Assembly: GCA_013433145.1 (NCBI GenBank)
Contig: CM024177.1
Location: 6,970,110-7,034,109 of the forward strand
Reading direction: 5' to 3'
Length of the DNA stretch: 64,000 nucleotides
From: Ascaris suum
Taxonomy: Eukaryota > Nematoda > Chromadorea > Rhabditida > Ascarididae
Both the position numbers and the translations under genes were made by a program. Shown piece after piece: positions 36,492 through 49,536 of the stretch (position 1 is the stretch's first letter; each line of letters begins with the position of its first letter). Below the pieces are notes generated by a model. That model was not told where the DNA came from. It did not search any database and saw only the letters and a program-made list of their open reading frames with translations.

Positions 36492-38057
36492 TTAGTCTTT
36501 TGAGCATGAAATCACATACTGAAGAGCATCGTCCAAATGCGTAAATACCTGCAAAAAAAAAAAACCTAGTCTTCTTAGTGCAATCCACAGCCTAAAGTTT
36601 TATGACATTCTCCCGAGAAAAGATGGGTTTAGTCGAAAAGAATTGCTATTTCTTTCAGAAGAGATAAACGAGGAAGACTTATTCAGATCTGAGAATAAAA
36701 AATGAAGCAAAACATCTTTATCGCATTGCAACTTAAATTCCCAACATTAATTTTTTCAAAGTCTGAGCTAATGATCTTAAAAAAGAAGTGAGAATAAGGG
36801 AGCGATGCAATTTTAATTTCTAAGTGAAAGTTTTCCTTAAGTGCACCAAGTAAATTATGTGTAAATTATGCGGTATATGAATACAAGATTGCATCACAAC
36901 GGATCATTTTCAGTCCGTACAACTACCTAAACATTTCAAAGCAATTTCAGCCAGCATTACTTTCCCTCCTCCATTTTTCCTTCCCCAACCCTCCTCTCCC
37001 TCTTGGAGTTCAAACGGGAATAAGTCAGCCAACCTCGCAATGTCTCCTCTCGGCCATATCCCTGAGATAGCAGAAGGCCATACGATAGCACTCATTACGC
37101 CTTTCGATATGTCTTCGCATTTCTTCATCACATATTGAAGAGGAGTCCAACATCTTCGCCCTTTTCGGCACACACAATGTCACACTCCAATTTGTGTGAC
37201 CCAAAAAGTAGGCCACCTGAAAGCTGTCATCAATGCTGATATGCATGGTGATATTGTTCATAACTACACCAACGCTAAGAAAATCCCATTCTCCATCAGC
37301 CTGCTCGTGATAGAGAGAAAAACATAATCCCTTCATTCTCGCAGCTAAAATGTCCCTCCTGCAACTTCCTACTACCTGCCCTTAAACCACCTAACTTTCG
37401 AAAACATATCCACATTATGAATTAGCCAAACATTCAACGCTACTCACAGAAATACTTTACGTTCTAATAAGCGGCGATTGCATGTATCGTGCAAAATGTT
37501 TCACGAGAGCCACGACGCAAGAAGAAAAGAGAAAAAAAAAACAACAAGAACGAAATATTCAGTGACCACTATAACTGATGGATATTGGTTAACTGAGTGC
37601 GGGTCAGCAAGCACCAATCGATCAAGGGCAGCACGCATCTAGACAATTTCAAAGCGAACCTCAACCATGCCTGAGAGCATCGTCTCGCAAGAAGGAATGT
37701 GATAAAGAATACGCCGTGTCATATCAAGTGTTGGCAACCGTTTATGCCTCTCGACCATCAATTCCGAACAATACGATATTCCTTTTTTACTGAAATTTTT
37801 TTTCTTGAAAACAATTTCTGAATGCTAGACTCCTCTAATATGAAAAATCTGAATTTCTGATACTCAAGAGTGCTAAATCTCTATTCACCCATAAGACCAG
37901 CCTCCCTCTAACAAATTCACACTCCCATAACCGTAATTCGAGCGAAAATCAAAAAAGCATTATGGGACACCCAATTTAAAGTAGACTGACCTATCTGATA
38001 CGATGCATTCCCCTATCGCAAAGCGTCGAAGTTACCGCACAGTAAGGTGCACAGTAA

Positions 38058-38141
<84 letters not shown>

Positions 38142-41100
38142 ACTCTTTAACACCGCGTATTGGTGGAATGCGAAAGAATTTTCTGCTTTGGTTATCAATA
38201 TCTGTATTTCCAAGCAATGACTTACTGCAGTTGTGGTGCGGCCATGCGTGTGATCCATTCAAGGTCCGCACTCTTTGTAGAGCTACAACCGAGGAATATA
38301 TCATAGCCACCTGTATTCATCCACCGTAAAGGGCTTGCTACACCATTGCTCTCGTAACAACGCGTTTTCAAAACTGCAATTCTGATTTAATCAGCGCGAT
38401 TCTCTGCAATCAATTCACAATGAAAAACATTTAGTTTATCAAGTTTAGAGGTATGGTGAACCGAAATAATGCACTGTGGGATCTCGCTGAACAAATTATC
38501 GTCAATAGCAGCAACTGGAAATACGAATCGAACCACCTGAACTAAATTCGGATAGTAAAAACCTCTTTTCATCCATAAAACCAGCCTCCCTCTAACTAGC
38601 CGTTATTTTTCATCAATTAATAATCTCTTGTAAAGAGCGTTTCAGGTACCTAAACCTAAAAACTATTACACTAAAAGAAACACTGTGCAATTACAAGCAA
38701 GGATCGATCATCAATATCACAGGCGCGTTGAAATTCTTCACACCTTCCCGAAGCCTAGTCCTTATAGTCTCTCCGCCTTTCTCATAAGTGAGGAAATATC
38801 AACAAACTTACTTAAATACAACCGTAAAAATTAGTAATATAAACAGCAGATATGTTTCCCTCAATTTTGGCGAATCCTTTGATTGTTTTCAGCGGAATTG
38901 CCACTTACTTCCGTATCATTATCACAGCTATGAACTGAATGCTTAGGAAGAAAGTAAATATGAAGTAAATTTGGAAGCGTATTGGAAGTACGCATACATT
39001 AAGTGATGTTAAATTAATGGAAGTAAATGTGCACATTTCTTTGCTATCATCTTATTCCTCGCTAACTGTAGAGCTTTTGTAGATGTCGAAACTTTGTGCA
39101 AATTTTCGCATTGTCCTCTTTAGCGCAGTCATAAAACGTTCTACTCTGTTCTTCAAAAATGCAAAAAGTGCATTCTTTACTCGTTTACCTCATAACATCC
39201 TTGCAAAGCCACATCATTTAAAACCTATGCATACGGATGGAAATCACTGATCACCAGTTTAAAGGCATTCAGCTTATGATAGATCACTCTGATCGTAAGG
39301 CGCACATTTAGGTTAAACATATTACATCGCATTTTAATATGAACCTGTACAGTTACATAGAGTTAAAGGGCAAGGCTTAAATTAAATATGATCAACGAAG
39401 GATAACTGCAACGCTTACGTTGGGCGGAGATAGAACTTGTTTGCGGCTTTGCATTAACAGCTTTACAGGAATAATTGAGCGGTATGTGTTGAGCGACGAG
39501 ATCGCAAGGCACAAACGCGCGACCAGGAACGGGCACCGGTGTGGAGCGTGCTAGGGCTCTCTGCTCCAGAAGTTGCGCACGACGCTTCGCCGCCGAAAGC
39601 GACTTATATCGCCAGTAGACTAACGAGCAGACGCCAATCAACGCGTCCAGCGCGAGCAATGGTAATACCAATAATACTAGGGGAAGGCTCTGCATCAGTG
39701 CATGCATCGCCAATACAAACAATATCTCGCATGCACCTGTAAACGCATCATTATAGGTACCATCATTGAATAATGATAAAAGTTCCTTCTATTACAAGAA
39801 TTATTTCTTAACACTAGCTTTTACTTCCTCTTCCCAACATACCTCAAAAGAGTCGGCAACTAGCAGAGACAGTTGTGCTTTATATTTCAGCTAGAAACAG
39901 CGCTGTTTCCGACGACATGTGGACGCGTCGCCTTTGCAAAAAAAAACTGAAAATCATAATGCAAAGGGTCAGATACAGCTTGTAGGCTGATCACTGAGTT
40001 TAGATATTGCCCCCTGCTTTCCACATGTAATCACGTCCTGCAGTCATCGAAAGGAAAACAAGCAATTTTCGAGGATAAAAGCAACAAAACGTACCTATAA
40101 TTAAATATCTAGTGCCCCTCCATCGAGTGACACCACTCCTGACGGTGCGCCAAGCATTTCGCACATGATTCGCCGACTGCTGCAGAGCTCGACGTCCCCT
40201 CAGCAACAAATAAGGCAACCTTTGGAAAGGGTTCGATAGCGCCTCCGACCAACTTTTCTCTCCGATTATTACCTCGTCGATATAACTTAATGCCTCCTTA
40301 AATGTGGTTAATATAGCGATACAATCATTCCCGTCCCAATGGAGAGGACAATAAAGTATCACTCGTAATGGCATAGCGCATGCTGTCGAATATAAGCCAA
40401 ACGAGTCTTGTGAATTCCATCAATTTTTAAAAACTCTTTGCTGAGATTACATTCTTATTCCCAAATTTTCTAAAATTCTCCCAACAGACGAGATCGGTGC
40501 TTCATGGCCGCTACTGCAGGATACGACTCTATCCGGCATTACAGCAATTACCTAAAATAATATGGTTTCCTCGTGAAACACATGTCACCTCATAAATTTC
40601 TCACATTAATTGCTTTATTACCCAACCCTCTTTAATTCCCATAAAATATCATTCCTTATGTGAAAACTTCCGAATATGACATAAACTTCGACATATGTAT
40701 AGTAGGTTGACGAACCATCACTGACTCGTTCTCAACGATGACCTCAAGGTAAAATGACAATATCCATGCGCAACAAAGCCGGACAATTAAAGACTGCTTT
40801 AATGGGGGTACCTGGATGGACTGCAATACTGGTACATCGTGCATTGTGAGAATGGCATCGAGTAAATCGCATGTCTTTCGCCTATCTGGAAGGTCGTCAG
40901 GATGTCCTCGATCCCGCCATTCCGTCCGTCCGAGAAAGACAACAACTAGCTTTGGCGCCTTCCTAGCCGCAAAATGCGCTATCTCAAGGAATGAGGTCGC
41001 ATTGACGGTCGCCGGATCGAGCACAAACAAAAACAAGCTCGAATTCTACAACAAACATTCCGCCATCAAAAACAAGAAAACAATCTTTAAATAAGGATTA

Positions 41101-44100
41101 AAACAAGTAGCTGATGGATTCTGCTTCTTAATATCTCTATCCCCTCCCCCCCCCCCCCCCCTCATTCACCGTGCAATGGTCACCCAAAGTTCATTCTGCA
41201 GTCCAAACATATTTTAAAATCTGAGCAAACCGCAGCATTTACGTCTATGCAATGCTAAGGGACGAGGCAGTGGATTCAAATAATAAAACTACCCCTATAT
41301 TTAAAGAGAAAATACAAAATAATTGATACCTGACAATGCATACAGAACACGCTACGTGCTATATTATCACGCTGCACGATAACACCTCCTTGTGCACGGA
41401 TGCTCCCCACTTATTTTCCCCTCAAAGCACAAATTTTTTCACTTACATCTAAGGACAGTTGTGATAACATGGTCGAAAGATTATTTCATCGGTGCTCCTC
41501 CACGGGGCTGGGCCCAAGAACATGAGGTTACGAAAAGTGGCCTTAGAGCCTCCTTGCTTTGTGCTCAATCATTCAAAGAGACTCCAGCCTTCCTGAGAGA
41601 ACATTGGACGGATAAACACCATGCTACAGATCTCATTCCCTTCCCGCAAATTGTAAAACAGACCAAGAAGTAAACTTTTTTTGCGGAAACGTGTGGCGAA
41701 ATGATCGTATCGTAGAAAAAAGTTCGTTTTTAGGTGGGTCGAATATCTATGACAATTCATGTGAAATAACACAACGTCGTCTATACGTCTTTCATCTAGG
41801 GCTTTTTGGGCATACGCTTCACGGTATCACGCTGTGATATCAATATGCGATAAAAGGTTTGAAGTGATAACAGTCGAACGCAACGAAAAGCGGTAATGAA
41901 GAAGAATCATAAAGAACGATCAAGTCAACGTTTAGAAAGTTCAAGTGACACAAAAATACTTTGAAGGTATATGCTAAGAAAGTGTTGCGCTATAAATTAG
42001 ATTACTATAAAACCACAAGTAATAAAAACCTCCGAATAAAAAATCCACCAGGCGCTCAGTGAAAAAATTGGAATACAAAGAGTGAAATGCTACCAATACA
42101 ATTCATCTATATTTACCAACTGCGCAAAAAGTATTCCAAAAATGACCCCACAAAATTTTTGCATTTGATTTTATTGTGCAATTCGCCGGATACCACCTTC
42201 TAGTTGAAATATTCAAACGTCGAAAGAAAAAAAGAAATGCAGAATCTTCGGTTACTCGATTTCTGCCCACGATTAATATTTCAGCAAATGAGAACCACCT
42301 TACATTAACACAAACGTTTTTATTCGGTTGCATTTTCTTCACATTGTTTTGAATATTTGAGTTTTATTTTATAACTATATGTCCCCTCGCGTAGTTCTCC
42401 TTAATGTTGCAATTAAGAAGTCGATGCAGTTGTCTGAACAGTGAAAGGGGATATTCCCCATTTCTTCATTCAAAGACTTCATCCCACCGATAATTTAGCG
42501 AAATCAGTTGCTTGGCGACGTTGGATGGGGAAGTAGGGGTTCACCGGCGTAATGCTCAATCATAAGTCAATGCTGCCGAGTCTTTAGTTCAAATGAAAAG
42601 CATGAACTCTATTTGATGTGCAATAAAAACGCTCATTTTTTGGTTATAATTTCCGATCGAGTGCGGCTATAAGACTGTTCTGATAAACAGCGCCTTCTGC
42701 AAAATTACGTATGCACTGATAACGACAAAAAGGTTAAGGACACAATAAAGACTCCGTTCTCCTGTTCACTTACACGTACGGCTCATAAACAAAACCCCAC
42801 TTCTTTGGCTCAAACGACAGAACTCAGTTGAAAAAAAAAACGCCCTCGCTGAAGAAAGACAAGAAAGGATCACGATATGTATACGGCTATACAATCTTGT
42901 CTCAAAAGACGACGGACGGAGGTTCGAACTGCAGATCCCCCTCAAGCCTTCCCCTCTCCCTTTGCACTTTGTGTTTTTCTGTTCTCTTTAGCTAAACTTG
43001 AAACGTCGCTGTGAGCAGCACCTCTGAACGTATTAACAACTATAAGCGACACTCATGTATCTCACACCTATTAATCCATATCACTGCACAGCTGAAATGT
43101 GAAAAGACAAAAAATCCGTTTAATCAGATAACCTCAGATTTCCAATGACGACATCGCATTCTACAGCAAAGATTCGATATTACCACGAAGTAAATAAAAA
43201 ATAACTGCAAAGGCATGGGCCGTTAGCTGAAATAGCCTACTTGGATGATCAAAAACCACTTTGGAAGTGACGTCGACCAGGTTGCTGATGTTCCGTCGGA
43301 ATGACAGTTTATTCGAGGCAGACTATGAGAGGGCATTAGTAATCGAACTCTGCGCACAGGTTGGGATATGCCTGAACGGATTCAAATAATCATTTTCTAT
43401 CGTACCTCTTTGGCGACGCTCTCCTCATTGATCATGTGCTCGTTCCACACACTTCGTTGTGGATCATAGTAGGTGATCGCTCGTTTCTCCAAATACGGTA
43501 TCACCTACATTGTGAGAGCTCTTTATTACAAAAAGAGAATTTTGTGATTAGTTTCAACGCCTGCTGAGAGATTAAAACAACATCTGCCAAAAAAAAGAAA
43601 CTAATGCTACAACGGATCGAAGCAAAGAAAAATTAACAATACGAATGAGTTTGCAACCTCACTCAATAAACGTTCTAAAACGCCCGTGATAGTTTCACAA
43701 AAATTCAGTCTCTTTTTAAAATTCGTAGAAGGCTCTTGGAAAATTCGGAACGGCTTGAACAGCGCACTGTCAGAAACTCAAATATTGCCTCCTATAAAAG
43801 TTGAATTTCGCTTCCTATCGAAATCATTTTATCAGCAACGGCCCATGAAACTAGTTTGCAATCGTTTGGAAATTACCACCGAATACTTTGCAGAAAAGAA
43901 AATAAAGCATCGAAGATTTTTTAGGCAAATGACAATATAAGTTCGAAAGATGCGAAAATCTCTTAGTGAATAAAACTGATGAAGGTTCACCTGATCTCGC
44001 CTCCAAACAGTGTTTCCGCAACTTCCGCCCAAGAACACGTCATAGAGTGGTTTGGGTGAGGAGTGCTGCTTGGCGTTTGGATAAGGCGATATCTGACCAA

Positions 44101-47100
44101 CAGCCAGGTTTGCCTGAAAACACATCGCAGCTGCACTTCACCGGCAACAACTACTAATGGCTGCATCATTTGTTCATTGCAGAAAATCACGTGAATCCGA
44201 TCACCTATCCAAGCAAGCCCTCTGGGCAATGCAAAAAGTTGATAAAAAAGTAAGCAGCGTTCACACTAAAAGTCCCCTATTCGTTCCGATAATCAGAGAA
44301 CATCTATGACTCCATCATTTCATATTTGCCCCTCTCTTCTTGCAACTCAAAACTGAAACAACCACTTGAAAAAAGAACAAGTGGAGAAGCATAACAGATC
44401 AGCTGCTTCAGTCTGCATTTTTGCATCCCGCTCCCAAGACCGAACTGATTCATAATCTACCAAAGTATAAAGAACATGCGAAATAATGCCTCCATATTTT
44501 AACGACAGTACTTTCAGTATCTTCCATAAAAGTTTCGTTTTACGATAACCGGACTTGTATAAAATGATGAACCGATGACAGTAAGATGGAGCAAATCTTG
44601 TAAACGCCTATAGCTCTTTCCAAAGTTGACGGATCAAAGTATTACCGCTTGGGAGGCTATCCTACAGTGAACGCAGTAGCTGTCAAATCTGACAAACTCA
44701 CCTTCAGTTCACGAGTTAAAACTACCGAATAGATAGAAAGTCGCACACACATTTAGGAGCACACGAAGAAGCCAACATAATGCGCCGTTGGACAGCAATA
44801 TCGGAAAAGTGCACAAAACAATGTCTTTTGAGGGTAAATATTGTAAACATGCCTTGACTCACTCAAGTATCCGTCATAACAGCTATTAACCGAATAATGC
44901 AATCTTGGCCGCTAATGGGTATACTACTGGCTATACTCTCACATCCCCACTGCGTAACTTACATTACTAGGTCTCTTAGATTACACCGTCATCACTAATA
45001 AGCGAAACCATAAACTGCACTAACACAACACCATAATCAGCACTACATAATCTACCATAACAACCACTGATGAGCATCTTACATTGTACCATCATAACAG
45101 TAATAGATGCCTATCAATACATCTTCATAAACAATGATGGGCACGACAATGAAGTCATAACCACTAACTGGCACATTAGACTGCACCATAATTTCATGAC
45201 CAAAGGCCGTAGGGGTATTACTATTTTGCACATCTCCGATCGACGAGAAAAACTTTTCAACAATAAAATTAGCCTACAGTTTCATTGTAAAGGAAACTGT
45301 AGATACCTTAAAGGAAATTTTCCACGTTCGCTTCACCGTTAAACAGAAAGATCACTTGATTACAAAATGATATTAGTGCAAACGGTCCGAACGATGAAAG
45401 ACGCACCTCAATCGTAAAAAAAGGTATCTAGAAAGTCGTCAGGTGAAACGTCCGCACCACGTCCGTCTCTTATAACAAGTGGCACAGAGAAATATGCTCG
45501 AAATTGAAACGTTAATTAGGCATACACCGGCCGTTTATCAAGTGCTCGTTGTGTTGCAATGTTACTATACATCGCTAATTCTATCACACTCTCTATAAGA
45601 GCATATGATAATGCGATCGCTCTTATGTGCACACGTGTCCATTTCATACTGAAGTAATACCCCGTCAGTGGAGCTATTTTTAGTTACACTAGCATTTGAA
45701 TTTGGTTATTTATGAGAGACTCATTTCAGCAATTGGTAATCGACTTCAATTCGAACAGAACTGAGTATCAACACTGTGCAAAATCAGAATGATTTTCAGT
45801 TAATGCTGACCATTGCAGTTGGCTGCATCTACTAAATATCACAGTTGCAGATTTCAGACAACAAACAGACGCAGACAGGCATGCTGTTTTACGCCACCTA
45901 AGATTACGACCCATCGCAGTGCACAACAAGCGTTCGTATATACGAAAAAGAGATATACAAAAAGTGCGATAGCCCTTAACAAGAACAGCCTAATTGCGCT
46001 TACTAAACAGCCTACATCAATAATGAAATATGCGAAAATTTGCATAAGAAATATTCTAGCGCATTGCAATTTGCAATGGGGCATAAAAGTAAAGAGTAAG
46101 CCAAAGACGAGAGAGCGCAATAACCTATATTGCAATCTTGTGCAAAAATTTACAACGAGTCACAAATGAGTGGCATATTCAAGGAATGTGTAATTATTGC
46201 CAGCTTAAAAGTACATTAATAAACAGCTGTTTCTTTGTTGTTGCTTTTGTCTCAAGGATGCAAAATAGATGATTTTTAAACTCATTTGCCCCTTATGTGC
46301 CTTCGAAAGAAGACCGCAGAAACATTGGTTAAATCGGCACTGCCATGTACTGCTTCCATCAGAGTTGTTCAACTCATCTACTAACACTTTAGATGGACGA
46401 GGCGAATGGGAAGAAGAATGAATAATCCGGAGAAAGAAATCTGAAATTTGCTAAAACTGAACGTTTAATAGCGAAATAAGGAGATGGATATTTACCTATT
46501 AAAAATGGCAAGCAATACACTAGAAGATAACATCATCAGTTAGCAGCTCGCCCCTCTCATATACACCCTTTCTAATGATGAAGCTTGAACCATTCCCTAC
46601 GATTAATTAAACATAAAGAAACACAAGTGCATCCGACTCATTCGAGAGGGATTTATCGCCTTTCATTTCAGTACTCCGTTAATAAGAACGGTTGAAAAAC
46701 AGTATAAACCGACCACTCAATAACCAACAATGTAGACAGAGATACAAACAAACAAACAAACATCTACATAAAGATTAATACGCAAAAAACAAAGAAAATC
46801 AAATCAAAAAGACATTCACAGAGTGCATTTTACACGCAAAGTTTTGCTGCATTAATATCAAATGACGTAATACCACTGAGGGGGAACGAACGGTGAAAAT
46901 TCGCAAGAGGCATGCTTAACAGCATTTAAAGCATCGGTCACGCTATGCGGAATAATGTAGTCTTACTATTTCTCGCCACCCAATGAAAACATCCTGCTGA
47001 TCTGTCAATGAATCTCAATTTCATCGCATGTTTATGCGTGAATTCATGGAACTGATTAACTGAGATTCAAAATGCGCCATTCAGAGAGCCATTATATATG

Positions 47101-47641
47101 CTTCTTAAAGCTTAAAGGTCCATATCCTGCCATAAAATCATAGAAAATAAGAAACATTTTCTTTTAACCTGTCAAATTTCAACGTAGCGCTTTCAAACGA
47201 ATATAACAGATCAACGAGGGATCAACTGAATGGAGACACAACGATAAAATATAGGACGTACAGTCGCAGCAGTAAAGAATTTCGAGTTAAGCAGTTAAAA
47301 TAAAAACTAAAGATTCAGAAAATATGCTAAATGTTGCTTAATAATAGAATCCCTAAGCGAAAATTGAAAGGTCCTGACTTTTCCAGAAAAATCTAACACC
47401 ACCATAATGGATCAATGCAATATATACAGTCGATTTTATGCAAAATCTGCTTACCTTTACTGAACGTTGCTGTTTGGTGGTGGAGGAGCGTGAAGCCCTA
47501 AGTGGGCTATTATGTAGAGTTGAGTGTACGGTAGAGGCACTTGCCACCGTACCATTACAGTTGCCACTCATCGGCACAGTATCTCGGCTGATTTGCGCAT
47601 GCGACACGCCAGCATCTGGCAACAATTTCTGCACATCACAA
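36492..47641 (-). CDS. Raw-like membrane protein with two nucleoside 2-deoxyribosyltransferase-like domains (5' end missing)
   Basis: Ten exons join in phase: 47641-47455, 44113-43991, 43504-43406, 41045-40812, 40296-40095, 39736-39419, 38310-38226, 37789-37660, 37216-37034 and 36548-36492. They give 538 residues to the stop. Numbering from CDVQKLL, there is a Ser/Thr-rich N-terminal part. Domain 1 runs from [17 protein letters not shown] (86), with [31 protein letters not shown] (Glu157) and VVVFLGR. A basic linker leads to a long hydrophobic stretch at about 286-323 ([18 protein letters not shown]). Domain 2 starts [10 protein letters not shown] (389), with Glu459 in SGMVEVAYFLGH, then [18 protein letters not shown], ending [15 protein letters not shown]. 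These fit the Nuc_deoxyri_tr2-type fold of Drosophila Raw and nematode relatives. Both glutamates sit where the fold's catalytic Glu lies. Enzyme activity is unproven. Upstream exons remain to be found. Confidence 0.88.
37890..37912. repeat. 23-bp direct repeat, copy 1
   Basis: CATAAGACCAGCCTCCCTCT followed by AAC. A second copy at 38574-38596 differs at one base; weaker similarity extends about a dozen bases upstream. The two copies bracket the exon at 38226-38310 and the TA repeat. Confidence 0.85.
38062..38136. repeat. (AT)n microsatellite, 75 bp
   Basis: An uninterrupted AT dinucleotide run in the Raw-like gene, 90 bases below the donor of the 38226-38310 exon. Alternating Tyr-Ile open frames across it are artefacts. 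Confidence 0.98.
38574..38596. repeat. 23-bp direct repeat, copy 2
   Basis: CATAAAACCAGCCTCCCTCT followed by AAC, 22 of 23 bases identical to the copy at 37890-37912 and in the same orientation. Confidence 0.85.
41146..41161. repeat. C homopolymer tract (16 C)
   Basis: Sixteen C on the plus strand, just upstream of the 40812-41045 exon of the Raw-like gene. On the coding strand of that gene it is a G16 tract. Confidence 0.95.
45274..45302. repeat. 10-bp perfect inverted repeat, 9-base loop
   Basis: CTACAGTTTC, loop ATTGTAAAG, then GAAACTGTAG, within the first known intron of the Raw-like gene. Unknown role. Confidence 0.9.
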
Positions 47642-48403
47642 CTGAAAATCGACATCTTTTATTATTTTACTCTCAACACAGTGCATATTTTCCAACATCA
47701 ACAGGTACAAAAATATCCAACTCAAAAAGTGCAAAAATGCACCTGATGAGTTTTTCATTAATATCCATATGACCGACGGCACGTGTTATTAGTGACATCT
47801 CCACAACCCCCTCCCCTCCTTGCAACCTTCCTTCATAATCGCTACTTATATATGTCCTAACAATCTACTCGTGTCACAACCCGTTTAAAAGCTTGACACT
47901 TCCTGAACTGGTAAGTCACTTTCAACCTCTTCCTTACTGATCTTTCGTCAGTGATGTGCCGTTGAGGTGCACGATGGAGAAGTAGAGGATCCATTTTCCT
48001 CCACCAATTGAGAAAGTTTAGGCGAGTATGCTGGGCTTTTCATCATTTTCTGTGACCTGCCATGCGAAAATCTCACACAATCAGCATCACGGGGACGCTT
48101 TTATTCGCAAAATTGTGACGTATTTAGAGCTGTTCTTTAAAAAATATTTCCTGTCAACGTTTGTAGGCGAAAGCCTGTCAGCTGAATCGTTTTTGAATGC
48201 AATGATGAATGCTGCCGGAAAACGTTCGTTTGGCATGTTCCACCATGTGATATGCAACATTTTGTGGGAGCTAAATCATATATCTCTTTATCCTACCTTC
48301 TGATTTCTTCCACCTCTACCCCTCCCCCCCAGCTCCCCTTCAAAAAAAAAACAGCACAGAGCTCGCTTCAATATTAATGGCCAGCTGTTTGCTGAGTGCA
48401 CGT

Positions 48404-48424
48404 GACTTGCACACTGTGCAAGTC
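48404..48424. repeat. 21-bp palindrome
   Basis: GACTTGCACA-C-TGTGCAAGTC: two perfect 10-bp arms around one central base. It could extrude a cruciform or bind a dimeric factor. Confidence 0.93.
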
Positions 48425-49445
48425 CTAAAACGCGTTTTCAGCGTTAGAAAAAACAAGCATTATGTCTTCGCAAACACATAAAAATGCGCTAATGATTTCG
48501 CCACAAATTAAATACATGAGACTAAAGATCTAAAAACGAGAAAGTTTCCTCAAACAAAAAGTTTCACTAAATTACTATAGACGTCATTCAAGCATTCCTA
48601 TGCAACACTTCTAACCACGATAAGAGGTGCCAGCAAATATTGGATGAACCTTAAGATGCAATACATCAAATGTTTAAACAAAAGAAAAAAGAATCCAAAA
48701 TGCTACCTTTATATGCTTATCGTTATGCCAAAGAGTATTCAAGTAAAACACCTAACCAGTTTCCTTTTTTATGTTTATTTTCATAAACGTACAACTCTAT
48801 AAACGATCGATGAAGAAAATGATATTTTGATGCAATGCGTTTAACGCCCTAGAACGTCAGAGCCATCGATCGCATTACTACTTGAAAAAACTGACTAATA
48901 CGGACATTTTTACACAATCTACCTAATGCCACAAGAATTTACAAATGATATGAGACGATTGTTGATTCATTTAGAAATAACCACTAGAGAAATTCAACAT
49001 TTAAATATTAGAGAATTGAATTTTCGCAAGTTAATGAGATGGAAGTGAAAAAGAACAATTCAAAAATATGCTTAAATTATACGAATAATTTGAAAAATAT
49101 CCGCATGAGAGCTTCAAAAAATTAAACTCATAAATGAAGAGCGTATGTGAGTAGCGTAGTATTCAATAAGAGATAGCGAAAATCGTAAATGAAGAGTCGT
49201 ATTTAATAAGAGAGGCAAGGGAAAAGATGAGAAGTGGTGACAACATGAACTGAATCGATTCAACAACGCATCACAAATCCCGTTTTGTGAAATAAACATC
49301 AAACATCGAAAAGGCAAATTAATCCATAGTGTCCCCATAAATATAACAAAAAAAAATGGGAAGTCTAATTTATTGTATCAATCAATACTATCGGGAATGC
49401 TCAATCGGTTGACATCACATATGGATGCGATTTGGAGAAAACGAC

Positions 49446-49447
<2 letters not shown>

Positions 49448-49534
<87 letters not shown>
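49448..49534. repeat. (AT)n microsatellite, 87 bp
   Basis: A second uninterrupted AT dinucleotide run, longer than the one at 38 kb. Tyr-Ile frames over it are artefacts. Confidence 0.98.

Positions 49535-49536
<2 letters not shown>

Noticed and set aside
38003..38329. Tyr-Ile repeat proteins on both strands
   Set aside because: Translation of the AT microsatellite; the same applies at 49378-49626.
42916..42927. GGTTCGAACTGC resembling a tRNA B box; also the reverse strand near 59651
   Set aside because: No A box, acceptor stem or anticodon arm could be folded at either place.
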